A stretch of DNA of 64,000 nt from Bathynomus jamesi (taxonomy: Eukaryota; Arthropoda; Malacostraca; Isopoda; Cirolanidae), in NCBI GenBank assembly GCA_023014485.1, contig JAJOZX010000482.1, positions 1,088,501-1,152,500 of the forward strand, given 5' to 3'. The notes under the pieces were generated by a model that saw nothing but the letters and a program-made list of their open reading frames with translations, did not search any database and had not been told where the DNA came from. The position numbers and the translations under genes were made by a program. Shown one piece after another: positions 45,311 to 56,080 of this stretch; positions within the stretch are counted from its first letter, which is position 1; each line of letters starts with the position of its first letter.

Positions 45311-46254
45311 TAGTAGGGTGCAGACTGCAGAGTTGCCTAATATCTTTATAAATAGAGCCAATTGGCAAGTTTAGGTATCATTTTCGTATTCAGTGACCCA
45401 AAATTAGTAAAGATTGACTACTTTTATTTCCGAAGCATTTTGGCTGTAGACCAGTGCAATTTTAATGACTTTATAGAAATTTTGTTTGCAGTCGAACTTT
45501 TTACGAAACTGGAGGCCTACACATGTAAAAAATATGGAATGAACCCAGCAAAGATTGCCAAGGAATGATTAAGAACAATCATATAATGAATGATTAGTAT
45601 GATGGGCAGAAATTTTATGACAAAATGTACAGAACGGAGGTCGACACCCAAAGTCTTCCACCCAAGGTGAGTTACCTAGTTTATTTAAGATATGGAAACA
45701 GTTTTCCAGGAATGTCATGACATTTTTCGGTTTCTTTTCATTACCATAAGAGAACTATGAAAGCTGTTATATGTCGGAAATAGATATATAAAACGCAGGT
45801 AAAACATCGAACTTTAAAATCTTATACGAAACATTTCTAAGCGTTTATTCTAGGAAAAAATGCGAAGCAATTTTAAGTGAAGAGCAATAAATTTTGAAAT
45901 TAAATACACGTTCAATTCAATCTTATACATTATACATCTGATGGCTTTATTAGTGCTAAAACACATTGCTAACCCTTATAAGTACTGAAACACATTGCTA
46001 GGCCTTATAAGTACTGAAACACATTGCTAGGCCTTATAACTGAATACACAGTTACTTTGGCCTCATAATTACTAATGCACTTTTTCAGTACCTCATAAAC
46101 GGCATCCACCTACCACTACCTCTTAAGCATGCTATATATATATATTAGAATTTATATTTAGCTCAGTATTTCAACAAACTTCAAAAATTCAATTATTGTT
46201 TTAGATTTTAGAGTACTGTAATTATGTAATCCGAATTCATTATTTTGAAAAGAA
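45311..46254. other. unassigned sequence with a 29-bp minisatellite
   Basis: Three copies of the 29-bp unit AAACACATTGCTAGGCCTTATAAG (plus TACTG) lie at about 45958-46046. The rest shows no supported gene. Short frames such as the one at 45362-45568 have no family match. Confidence 0.6.
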
Positions 46255-46971
46255 CGAGGGGCGATTAGAAAATAAGTTTACACGGCGTATAATTTCGTAA
46301 CTGAAGGACCTACATTGATTATGTTTGTATCAGGTGAATTCGTTAATTATCGTTGGCAACACTGCACGTCGATTCAGCTGCCATCTACCGCACATTGGTT
46401 ATATGAGTCAGTTGAACATGGCTGCTCGGCTGGAACAGTGCTCTGTAATTTCTGCAACGATATTCCGAGTCTGTCAGTGGTCAAGAATTTCTCGAGCGCA
46501 TTATCATAGGAGACGAGACATGGGTTCATCACCGTACTCCGGAAACAAAACGTGCCAGCATGGAATGGAAACACCCTGGGTCCCAGCGACCAAAGAAGTT
46601 CAAGATTGTGAAGTCCGCTAGCAAAGTGATGGTTACCGTGTTTTGAGACCACAAAGGCATTTTGCTCGCACACTTCATGCAAAAAGGCACAACAATCAAT
46701 GCAGCTGCATATTGTTCAACACTGGAATGTTTACGAGCGGCCATTAAACGTAAACGTCCTGGACTGCTCCGTAGGGCAGGGCACTGTTCCAGTCGAGCAG
46801 CAATGTTCAACTGACTCATATAACCAATGTACATACGGAAGATGGCAGCCGAATCGACGTGCAGTGTTGCCAACAATGATTAACGAATTCACCTGATACA
46901 AATATAATCAATGTAGGTCCTTTAGTTACAAGATTATACGCCGTGTAAACTTATTTTCTGATCGCCCCTCG
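46255..46971 (+). mobile_element. mariner deletion derivative with 188-bp TIRs
   Basis: Arms 46255-46441 and 46783-46971 are inverted copies starting CGAGGGGCGAT. TA follows on the right (46972-46973) but the left flank is not TA. Between the arms lies about 280 bp of mariner transposase (46488-46770). The TIRs are far longer than the 25-30 bp usual for mariner, so the structure probably arose by end duplication or fold-back. Confidence 0.85.
46488..46770 (+). pseudogene. mariner transposase internal fragment
   Basis: The frame reads FLERIIIGDETWVHHRTPET, then ASMEWKHPGSQRPKK, a stop near 46646, then DHKGILLAHFMQKGTTINA and LRAAIKRKRPGLL. GDETW carries the first catalytic Asp. The N-terminal DNA-binding part and the C-terminal core are absent. 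Confidence 0.88.
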
Positions 46972-47005
<34 letters not shown>

Positions 47006-47027
47006 CGCGCGCACGCGTGTGTGTGTT
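46972..47027. repeat. (TA)n/(GT)n compound microsatellite
   Basis: TA run followed by GT and GC-containing dinucleotides. Confidence 0.95.
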
Positions 47028-47631
47028 TGTACAGTACATTATTACTATAAAGAATATCCCCCATAAATCTTGATATCGTTACAAATGAACAAATAACAAA
47101 TTTCCTTTTGCATATCTCAACCGTGGAATAAATTCCAACTTTGAGTTCATGTCCTCCATTCAGATTTCCCACGAAAAGTTTAAATTTGAAGCTTGGCAGG
47201 AGGGGAACTTTTTCCGTCTAATAATAGACTGAAGTGCGTGTCATTGAGCAATTTAGTCGAACCGAAAATCATCGATCCTTCAAAATTACTATTTATTATG
47301 TATTATTTGAATCTTTAGAATTAAATAACTTAAATTAACTAAATTAACTTAAATTAACTATAATATCGCTAAGGGAAGGAAGAAGATGGTTATCCGAAGG
47401 GAAATTTATGGTGCTATAATTATTCCTTCATTAAGACGTCTATAAATTTTCACCTCGACTAAATCAGCCGGAAGGGTAGTAGCGTTTGAGGGTTACACAT
47501 GTTTCACCTTATATTTTAAACATTAAACTGCTCTTGAACTGCTTTCTCCTTCATTCTTAACAGTTTAAATATACAGTGATTAAATACAGTGTTTTAAACT
47601 TAGTGTGTTATTGCTTGTGAATCTTCGCAAA
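47028..47631 (+). promoter_or_regulatory. putative 5' flank and 5' UTR of RPL12
   Basis: About 600 bp without coding content upstream of the RPL12 start. A pyrimidine run (CTGCTTTCTCCTTCATTCTT, about 47536-47560) could be the 5' TOP-type start of a ribosomal-protein mRNA. This is inference from the position and the known habit of such genes. No clear TATA box was identified. Confidence 0.35.
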
Positions 47632-47668
47632 ATGCCGCCTAAATTTGATCCGACTGAAATAAAAATAG
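47632..47668 (+). CDS. RpL12: ribosomal protein L12 (uL11), putative first coding exon
   Basis: The ATG is in a good start context (gcaaaATG) and encodes MPPKFDPTEIKI, followed by a consensus donor G|GTGAGT. This matches the highly conserved N-terminus of eukaryotic RPL12, a large-subunit stalk-base protein. The exon ends in phase 1. No downstream exon was recognised in the remaining 16 kb of the window, so either intron 1 is very long and filled with transposons, or this is a detached fragment. It is the only convincing host gene signal here. Confidence 0.65.
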
Positions 47669-47699
47669 GTGAGTTAAATATTTACAGCATGGTCTCTTA

Positions 47700-47827
47700 A
47701 GCAAATTATATGAGAGAAAAAAGCAACTCTCTCATCCACCAGATCCCCCAAATGAAGCGGGATGCTGCAGAGGGGTTGACCACAGGTCGATCCTCAACCG
47801 TAGTTTGAACTCATCTGAAGTAAAGTA

Positions 47828-47875
<48 letters not shown>
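47700..47875 (+). repeat. LINE 3' tail fragment and (TA)n
   Basis: A short frame EKSNSLIHQIPQM at about 47713-47760 matches the closing motif ESNSLLHQARP of the LINE ending at 28862. A (TA)n tract follows at 47830-47873. Confidence 0.65.
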
Positions 47876-47984
47876 GATGAATTTCACAATTAAACACGTG
47901 AAATGAATGAATGATGTAAACTCACAAGAAAAAAAATATATATATATATATATATGTGCGCGATTATAGACAGAATATAGTACT

Positions 47985-48215
47985 TACAGGATTTGGGGCT
48001 TAATCTCCCTCAAAGTACATTCCTTCTGAAGCCACACACTTTGTCCAACAATCCTGCCACTTTCAAAACATTTTTCGAACACTTTTCGGAATGGCCAAAA
48101 GCTGCTTCGTCGAATTTCTTTTAATGGTCTCAACATCATCCAATCGGTGTCCTTTCAGGATTTGTTTGAGCTTCGGAAACAAAAAAAAGTCGCATTTTAT
48201 TAAACAAAATAAGTG
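47985..48215 (-). pseudogene. mariner transposase C-terminal fragment
   Basis: Minus strand: FPKLKQILKGHRLDDVETIK, LLAIPKSV, then KWQDCWTKCVASEGMYFEGD after a frame break near 48070. This is the C-terminal end of mariner transposases. No TIR was found for it. Confidence 0.88.
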
Positions 48216-48560
48216 AGATTTAAATGAAACAATAAGGTTGCAGTTGTTTGAATGAAAGTTGTATTGAAATGTTATAAATGTGCACCTGATTAATGACATC
48301 AGTATTATATAACGCGCGAAGTAATGATATTCTTAAAATAAAGTTAGGTGAATGACACCAGGCCAATGAAGGCCTATTAGAATAGAATGTTATTTACATG
48401 ACGAGATCGAACGTGTCACTGAGGTCCTTCGAGGAGGGAGGTGAGATGCGACTGAGGCAGAGGCAAATGCCTCGAGTGTGGCTCGTGATGTGACGCCATC
48501 TTGATCGTGGTTGTGTGGGAAACGCGAAAGTATCTGAAGGGTAAAGGCGTCTCCATCGCT
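48216..48560. other. unassigned sequence
   Basis: No gene or known repeat is recognised. Confidence 0.4.
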
Positions 48561-48565
48561 ATATA

Positions 48566-48628
<63 letters not shown>
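48561..48628. repeat. (TA)n microsatellite
   Basis: TA run of about 68 bp. Confidence 0.95.
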
Positions 48629-48629
<1 letters not shown>

Positions 48630-48668
48630 TAGCGGAGCTACCCGGCGTTGCCGGGTAGATGTTGAAGG

Positions 48669-48716
<48 letters not shown>

Positions 48717-48721
48717 TATAT

Positions 48722-48800
48722 GCCCGGTTAGGTTAATTGAATGCCTGGTTAGGTCAACTGAGTGCCGATTAGGTTAATTGAATACCTGGGTAGGTTAATT
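48722..48800. repeat. 21-bp minisatellite
   Basis: Four degenerate units of about 21 bp with the core GGTTAGGTTAATTGAATGCC. It leads directly into the palindrome at 48801. Confidence 0.8.
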
Positions 48801-48895
48801 GTACGCCCTTGACGGTTGGTTAGTTGAGTTATGATATTTTCGTTAAAGCTAACGAAAATATCACGACTTAACCTAACCAATCGTCAAGGGCGTAC
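48801..48895. repeat. 46-bp-arm palindrome related to the LINE fold-back element
   Basis: The arm 48801-48845 (GTACGCCCTTGACGGTTGG at its outer end) is inverted at 48850-48895 with about four mismatches and a 4-base loop. The right arm sequence (AACGAAAATATCACGAC then TTAACCTAACCAAT) is the inner part of the fold-back arms at 6377-7415. Confidence 0.9.
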
Positions 48896-48956
48896 AGATG
48901 ACCTAACCTGGCATTCAATGAACCTAACCGGGTATTCAATAATTTTACCATAGGTT

Positions 48957-49005
<49 letters not shown>

Positions 49006-49185
49006 GTAATGATCTTGACGTCATTTAATTTTTTAAAATTAATTATTTAATTTATTAACACCCAGGTGCACAACCTCGGGACCTAACCTAACCTAACCGG
49101 TCGTCAAGGGCGTACAGTTGACCTAACCGGGCATTCAATGAACCTAACCGAGTATTCAATAATTTTGTCATAGGTTCCGATATAC

Positions 49186-49228
<43 letters not shown>

Positions 49229-49320
49229 GTAATGACGTAATGATCTTGATGACGTCATTTAATTTTTTTAAATTAATCATTTAATTTATTAACACGCAGG
49301 TGCACAACCTCGGGACCTAA
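48870..49320. repeat. tandem duplication of a 210-230-bp module
   Basis: Unit 1 (about 48870-49080) and unit 2 (about 49085-49320) share in order CGTCAAGGGCGTACAG, AACCTAACCGxGTATTC, (TA)n, TGACGTCATTTAATTTTTT and GCACAACCTCGGGACCTAA. The last block recurs at about 50040-50075. Confidence 0.85.
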
Positions 49321-49418
49321 TCAATATGTGTGTGAAGTTTCATGTTTGTAACTGCGTCCTTTTATTATTATAGATTACTAGTACAGTTCCCGCCGCTTCG
49401 CTGACGGTTAGACAGGCT

Positions 49419-49995
49419 AAACTACAAAAAAAGAACCCAGCCGTGAAAATTTTGAGCTTCACATTCTGTCAACATTTCTGAATCTAGTATCTCCCAAAAC
49501 CTCCTCACCCCCATTCATACAACTTGGGGGCTAACCCCCTCCCCCATTACCCCCACCACTCCCCATTACCACACCCATCCCCCATTACCCCCACCCCCAC
49601 CCTTCCCCCATTGCTAAACTACAGACAAGAACACAGTCATGAAAATCTTGAGCTTCACATTGTCGCCCGTAATACAATTTCTGAATTTTTTTTACAATTT
49701 CTGAATTTTTTTCTCACAATTTCTGAAAGTGTGACGGACAGACAGACGGACAGACGGACAGCTCTCTTATTATAGTATAGATTATTACGGGCGGCAATGT
49801 GAAGCTCAAGATTTTCATGACTGTGTTCTTTTCTATAGTTTTATTAACCAAATTATTGAACCGACAGTAATTGGGGGTTCAATTATTTGGTCAGTGAAAC
49901 TGTAGTCATGAAACCCTTAAGATTCAGCAATCTTGACACAATGTGAAGCTCAAAATTTTCACGGCTGCGTTCTTTTCTGTAGTTTAATTGCCGTG
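49419..49995. repeat. four-copy direct and inverted repeat with C-rich core
   Basis: A roughly 50-60-bp segment (containing GAAAATTTTGAGCTTCACA) occurs in direct order at 49421 and 49613, and inverted at 49785 and 49935. A C-rich low-complexity tract (about 49515-49615) and a GACA/GACG repeat (49735-49760) lie between. The tail TTATTATAGATTA and the GACAGACAGA arrays are common at the 3' ends of RTE-like retroelements, which I suggest as the origin. Confidence 0.7.
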
Positions 49996-50035
49996 CTGGG
50001 GCCTTCGGTCCCAGTAATTTTAATTATTTAATTTA

Positions 50036-50151
50036 TTAAAACCCAGGTGCACAACCTGAGGACCTAATCAATATGTGTTTGTGCAGTTTCATGTTTGTAA
50101 CTGCTTCCATTTTGGAGTTATGGCTGGAACAGACAGACAGACAGACAGACT

Positions 50152-50195
<44 letters not shown>

Positions 50196-50220
50196 CTTTT
50201 ATTATTATTATAGATACGTT
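50036..50220. repeat. retroelement tail with (GACA)n and (CA)n
   Basis: The third copy of the GTGCACAACCTxxGGACCTAA segment is followed by ACAGACAGACAGACAGAC, a (CA)n run at about 50153-50192, and CCTTTTATTATTATTATAGAT. Confidence 0.8.
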
Positions 50221-50239
50221 GTTCTTGGGTAGCAGATCA

Positions 50240-52620
50240 GCCCACCCTGATCGAGCAAGCCGGCGCGGCAGCACGCAGGTAATCGATCGCCCTCTCCGGA
50301 GTGGACCAGAGGTTCAGCGAACTAGTGATGTTGTGTTGTGTTCTATGTTGTGCTCGAGCTGTACAGTCTGTCATAATGTGTTCAATTTCTGTGGTGTGTC
50401 CTGGCACAGGTGGCAGGTATCATCTATGGAGTTGTCTAGGCTGTGTTTATATGACTGTAAGTTGGGATGATGTCCGCATCAGAATCGTGCTAAGTTCACT
50501 CGATCCGATCTGCTCAGGCTGGTCTCTGACCTGTCAATGGGTGGCAACTTCACACGTAGGACCACATTCGGACCGAGTCGTGTCAGTGCTTTGTGGGTTA
50601 GGTGTGTGTGTGTGTGTGTATGTGTTTTCTGTATTGTGTGATGTCTGTGGGGCGTGGTACGGAATGGAGTATTTGGTTATAATGTCTCTTTGGTGTTACC
50701 TTAATGGTGCGAGGTATCGCTTCATGATTGTACATGTAGTGGCAAGGGTGTTGTGGGTTAGTTGTCGCTGCTGCCATGAATTGTGTTCCCCTCATATCTA
50801 AATGTTCCCTAACTTTCAGTATTTTTGTTTCCATGTGCAGGTGTTCTATTGGTGTTGTTTGAGTACATCCTGTAATGATACGAAGTGCGTTGTTTTGTAT
50901 TGTCTGTAAGGTGTTTATGTGTGTGTTTGAGATAATGGGTGCCCAGCATGGGCTAGCATAGTCCATAACTGAGCGAATATATTGTTTGTATATGAGTGAT
51001 GTTGTTTCCTGTTGGTGTCCAAAGTTTGTACCTGTTAGTACCCTAAGCGTGTTAAGTCTTGACGTACATTTGTTTTTAATAACCTGAATGTGGTTTGCAA
51101 AAGATAATGATGTGTTATATGTGACCCCAAGTATTTTGGTCCTGTGAGTGTGTGGAATGTTGGTGTTGCTTAGTATAAGCTGTGGAGTTATCTGGTGTTC
51201 TTTTGTGTTGCTTTTTAGCAAGGTGATGGTTGATTTTGTGGGCGCTACTTTGAGTCTATTGTGTGAGAGCCAGTCTTGTATGCTGTTTATGTACAGTATG
51301 TTTGTAGGTTATTTGTAGCGGTGTCGATGTTGTTGTGGGTGGATGTTAGAGTGATGTCATCTGCATATGATGATAAGGTAAGCTTGTTATCTATGGGTGT
51401 TGGAATGTCATGCATGTATAAGTTGAACAGTGTTGGTAAGAGAACAGAGCCTTGAGGGGCCCCATTCAGAAAAAGCTTGTTTTTGGATGACTTGCCATTA
51501 AAGGTGACATGTATCTTCCTGAAAGATAGTTGTTCAGCCACCTTTTGGTGTTATTGTGCATGTTTGTGTTGAGTATTTTGTTTATGAGAGGGAAGCGTGG
51601 GATAGCATAAAATGTTTTACTAATGTCTATTGTTGCTAATAGTGTACGTTGAGCTGGTCGTCTGGAGTTGATGCCATCCATGATGTGCTGCGTGAGGTTA
51701 GTGAGTAATGTCATGGTTGAGTGATGAGGTCTGAATCCATGTTGAGTAGGCGATAGTGGTATGTGTGGGTTGGTGATTTGTAAGATTAATCTTTCTGTTA
51801 CTTTGGAAGGTGTGCATAGTAAAGTAATGGGTCTATGGGAAGCTGGTTCTGTTGGATTTTTGTTTGGTTTGAGTAGTGTAATAATTTTATCTTGTTTCCA
51901 TATGTCAGGAATAATACAGTGTTGGTATGAATATGTGCTGATGTTTGTGAGAGCTAGCCCTGTTGGGCCTGTGTGTCCAAGTGTTTAAGCTTTAAGGTGT
52001 ATGTTAGATATGTTGTCTTGTCCAGTAGCCTTCGAATTCTTCATGTTTTTGATGATCTTGGTGGTCTGGTCTGTATTGAAGGGTGTAATGGTCGTGTCGA
52101 GTCTGTAGGTTTTCTTGTGTCTGGCTGTTTGTCTGTCTGCGTGTTTCTGGTTGTTGTCTCTGTTTAAGTGACTTATCTTTGCATAATGATTAACTAGAAT
52201 GTTAGCTTGTTGTGTATATGTTGGGATATTATTTTGGCTGCGACAGATAGCCGCGTGTGAGGTGTGAATCCCGCTGTTAGGGTGGGTAATGCTGTTTATA
52301 GTCTTGTATAGCCTGGATGTATCTGTGGAGTGGTTTAGTGTTGTTATGAATTCCCTAAATGTTTCTGTTTGTTTTTCTTTAAGTTTGTTGTTTATTTCTG
52401 TGTTGAGCTGTTGTATCTGCTGTTTTATGGCTTCTGTGTGTGGCGTTTGTGTGTTATGTTTGAGGTTGTTACGTTGTCTTATGAGGTGGGCTATTTCTCT
52501 AGTGTAATTTGAGTTGTATTGCCTAATGTTGCCCTTGGGTATGTATTTGTTTGCAAATATAGATATGTTAACCCTTCCGTCAATAGCCTTGGGTGGTTCG
52601 AGGTGGACGGGGGTTCTGGC
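50240..52620 (-). pseudogene. LINE reverse transcriptase, Jockey-like
   Basis: Minus-strand pieces in order: an N-terminal linker (HTEAIKQQIQQLNTEINNKL), KNSKATGQDNISNIHLK (finger motif), LLCTPSKVTERLI, PTQHGFRPHHSTMT, LATIDISKTF, GAPQGSVLLPTLFNLYMHDI and the catalytic SSYADDITLT (about 51360). The thumb follows (TKILGVTYNTSLSFANHI, VMDYASPCWAPII). The C-terminal end has a Cys/His segment (FCGHHPNLQSYKHSL, CHLCQD). Frameshifts near 52000, 51540, 51470 and 51290, plus missing endonuclease, mark it as a 5'-truncated pseudogene. Confidence 0.88.
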
Positions 52621-53440
52621 AGCAACGGATTTCTCACTCTGGGGTAGCTGGTACGTTTAGGGAATCGCAGTAGTTTCTCTTATACTACACTCCGATTTCT
52701 TCTTGTAATGGATTGGAGGATTCTGTAAAACTTATTAAATTCTCTAATAGTTCCCCGATTTTTCTTGTAGAGTATCAGGAAATAATTTTTTATATTTTAA
52801 GACTAAGTTTTCTGAAGAGAGCAGGGCTCGAAGGAGGAAACAGATATATTCTCTCACTGTAGTTTACTGCTTCTAAAATGTTACAGGTAATGTTCAGCCT
52901 CTAGGTCAGATTAGAATAATCGGAATAATCAGAATAATTAGAATGAATATTTGAAAAATTATATGAGTTTATATGCACAAATTTTGGTGACATCATTATT
53001 ATTTAATGTTGACCTGTTTTGTTTTTTATTCTCAATAGGCTGAATTTTTTTGCAAAATATTTGAAGATAAAGGTAAATTTTTCGGCTATAACAGCGTCTC
53101 GAGTCTAGACATATAAGTAAGATATTTGAAGGTGAAGTCATATTTTTCTTTTAAACAGCATATTGACAGATCTGATGTTATCATGATTTGTCGAGTTAAC
53201 TGAAACTGGAAATTGAAATATGCATTTTATTATGTATTAGAATTAAACATGCATATGAGCCAAAATTAAATGCTTAAAATTTAAAATTCAGTGTTAAGCA
53301 AGACACGACTTCATCTTTTACAACTAAGAAAGAATGTGTAAAGAAAATGAATATTGCAGAATTGAACACGATTACATAATTAAGTTAAAACTAAAAAATT
53401 ATTAAGTAATAAGTAATTTAAAAAAGAACTAATCCATCAA
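52621..53440. other. unassigned AT-rich sequence
   Basis: About 800 bp without supported features. Confidence 0.4.
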
Positions 53441-53449
53441 TTACACTGG

Positions 53450-54495
53450 TCAACAAAATCGAACTTTGAACATCAATCACTTCAAAAATATGCAATTCAC
53501 ACTTCCAAAATTTACATAACTTTTACCTCAATCTATTAGTAAGCCATCTTAAAAATTTCAGACCTCTACGTAAAATATTTTTTCCACAGCTGAGGGAACA
53601 ATGAGGTATGGTGAAAAAAACGAATATCATAAACTGAAAATTTTTTATTATTCACATCTTATCAACAAATATGATCAATATATCCGCTGTCGTGCGTACA
53701 AACTAATTCCACGACATGATACATTTTCTGATTTCTGCTAATGTTATTTTGTCCCAACATTCAAGTATTTTTTTCTTTAATTGCATTTCTGTAAACTTTT
53801 CTGTTTGGCCTTCATAAATCTTCTCTGCTAGAGTGTTCCATATGCAATAATCCATGGGATTGCAATCAGGTGATTGTGGGGGCCAGTCGTTTTTTTCCAA
53901 TGAGGTTGACTTCATCCTGTTGTAGATAATCCTGTGTGAACTTGCTAGTATGAGCTGTAGCACCATCTTGTTGGAGTATGAAGTCGTTTCCATAATACAG
54001 ACGCTGACAATCAGGCAAAATATTCTCCTCTAAGAGATTTACATAGGTTTCTGAATTAATTTTTTTATTTTCTGAAATGAAATGAATTTTCATCTTTCCA
54101 TTCCACGATACACCTGCTAATACAATGATTTTTTTTTGGAAAACCGACTTGTCTGGTGGTAAAGTCTCGATGGAGGAATGTCTTTCTTACGCCGACCATA
54201 AACAACATCGTTCCGGGCGTTTCGAGCAATCTCGATGGTGAAATCTTTTTTATCTGTAAAAACTAGTTTTTAACATCATTGGACAAAAATCTATAAAGCA
54301 ATTTTCTACAACGAATTTTTCTTTTGCTCTTACATTGCTGTCACGTCTTGAAACACGGATCCTTTTAAATGCTTTAAGTCCTACCGTTCTCTGCATTCTT
54401 TGTATGGAACTTCGACTGATACCTAAATTTTGGGAGTGTGAACTGCATATTTTGAAGTTATTGATGTTTAAATCTCAAGGCGTTTTTTTCTGAGC
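53450..54495 (-). pseudogene. mariner-type (DD37D) transposase remnant
   Basis: Minus strand: LGISRSSIQRMQRTVGLKAF (helix-turn-helix), VLAGVSWNGKMKIHFISENK, ILQQDGATAHTSKFTQDYLQ, then after a frameshift near 53890 NDWPPQSPDCNPMDYCIWNTL. I count 37 residues between the Asp of QQDG and the Asp of NPMD, which fits DD37D (maT-like) spacing. The ends are not a matched TIR pair, so limits are approximate. Confidence 0.82.
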
Positions 54496-54544
54496 CACCC
54501 GATATATATTATATATATATATATATATAATATATATTATATAT

Positions 54545-54813
54545 AAACGACGTAAGTATAGAGGAGTGTTCTGCACACGAGGAAGAGAAATAACGAACAA
54601 ATGAAAAATGAGGTGACCGCCCGGGAATCGAACCCAGGATCTTCCGATTGCCGGTCAGATACCACTACACCACGGGCCCGTGGTGTAGTGGTAGCATATC
54701 TGACCGGCAATCGGAAGATCCTGGGTTCGATTCCCGGGCGGTCACCTCATTTTTCATTTGTTCGTTATTTCTCTTCCTCGTGTGCAGAACACTCCTCTAT
54801 ACTTACGTCGTTT
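54545..54813. repeat. palindromic pair of tRNA-like (SINE-like) sequences
   Basis: Arms 54545-54676 and 54677-54813 are near-perfect inverted copies meeting at GGGCCC. The right arm has a 5-base insertion (agcat). Each arm contains a tRNA-like part: GTGGTGTAGTGGTAGC (box A region) and GGTTCGATTCC (perfect box B), then CCCGGGCGGTCA. The 5' acceptor half is missing at the centre, and the anticodon stem does not pair well, so a functional tRNA is unlikely. A tRNA-derived SINE in head-to-head orientation is the best reading. Confidence 0.75.
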
Positions 54814-54860
54814 CTATACATTAATATACTGCGTGGTCATTGCAGTTATATATATATACA

Positions 54861-55771
54861 CAGGGCGTCCCAAAAAAATGTATACACACTTTAAATACTT
54901 ATAAAGGCAGTGTTTATTAAAATACATTTCATTTTCAAAATGTAATAGAATCTACAGACATTATTAATTGTTTTGTCAACGCCTGTTTTCAAAACTGACG
55001 TCCGTTTTCTGGTCCAGGGCACTGCTGATAACGCGAAGCAATGGAATCGCAAACATCACGAAACATTTCGTTTGGTATTGTGTGCATTCTCGTTCAATGG
55101 CTGCTCTCAATTCAGCGACTGTTGCAGGTTTTATAGCGTAGGACCTTTGTCTTTTAAGTATCCCCATAAAAAAAAGTCTAGTGGTGTGAGGTCTGGTGAA
55201 CGCGGAGGGTATTCTACGAAACCCCTTCGTCCAATCCACATCCACATCGTGCCAAGTACCACTCGCAATACTCCACTCTTCGGTCCGGATCATCTTCATT
55301 AATAGCATGGACTAATCTTGGAATGTAACTTTTCCATTGACAGCGCTTCAAAATGCGTTGGACAGACGATTCTGAAATTCCTACCTCACGACTCGCTTGC
55401 CGCAAGATTTTCTTGGACTTTGTGATGATAACGTTTCCAGTACTCTTTCTTGCTTTGTGGGGCTTGTCGATGTCCGTGGTCTTCCGGAACGCTTTCTTGT
55501 GGACATTCTGACAGTTCCATCGGCTTCAAACTTATCTCTAATTCGAGTGATGGTAAGGTCGCGTTGGTGGATCTGTTTGAAACTCCTCCTAAACTGTCTT
55601 TGCACTTCAACTGCGTTTTCACACTTCCAGTAGCATTTTAGAATGAATTTCCTTTGTTCAAAGCTTAGTCTGACTGCCATTATTAATTCTAATGGGTTTA
55701 ACTTGGAAAGAAAGAAACATCAATTGAGCTATCAGCTGTTAAAGTGTGTATGCAATTTTTGGGGACGCCCT
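54861..55771 (-). mobile_element. mariner-like element with internally deleted transposase
   Basis: The 911-bp element has TIRs of about 32 bp (CAGGGCGTCCCAAAAAAATG on the left and its inverted match on the right). The minus-strand coding remnant starts MAVRLSFEQRKFILKCYWKC (DNA-binding), goes on to [18 protein letters not shown], then jumps to TRLFFMGILKRQ near the C-terminus. The stretch with the first two catalytic Asp residues is deleted. Flanking TA is clear only on the right. Confidence 0.88.
55380..55680 (-). pseudogene. mariner-like transposase N-terminal domain
   Basis: Real ATG at 55680 followed by a paired-type helix-turn-helix region ([28 protein letters not shown]). The frame breaks near 55385 and continues in another frame with the second helix-turn-helix. 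Confidence 0.8.
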
Positions 55772-55789
55772 GTATATATATATATATAT

Positions 55790-56028
55790 TATGATCGGTC
55801 TCCTCTCGAAAACTAGACGTGCTAGAGGAAAACCGAAAACAGATTTGGAATCAGCGTCCCAACAGCTATCTAGCCCATCCATAATTGTATCTGATGAAAA
55901 ATACTTGTTGGCCAATGTTATTCAGCAAAAATAAAATAAAAAGAAAATAAAAAATTTATCCAAAACTTGCGTTTTATATACAGTTAGAGTGTCACGCGAG
56001 TTTGGACTTTTAATTCGAAAACGAATAT

Positions 56029-56078
<50 letters not shown>
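55790..56078. other. unassigned sequence ending in (TA)n
   Basis: A short plus-strand stretch near 55800-55935 and a (TA)n tract at 56036-56077. No family match. Confidence 0.45.

Positions 56079-56080
<2 letters not shown>

Noticed and set aside
45362..45568. Small gene encoding a 68-residue protein
   Set aside because: No family match, no splice or repeat support, and AT-rich composition make a chance frame likely.
48722..48830. Degenerate arthropod telomeric TTAGG array
   Set aside because: The repeat unit is about 21 bp with TTAGG only as a sub-motif; no consecutive TTAGG units.
54677..54749. Functional tRNA gene
   Set aside because: Box B is perfect, but the 5' acceptor half is missing and the anticodon stem does not pair; the palindromic context points to a SINE.
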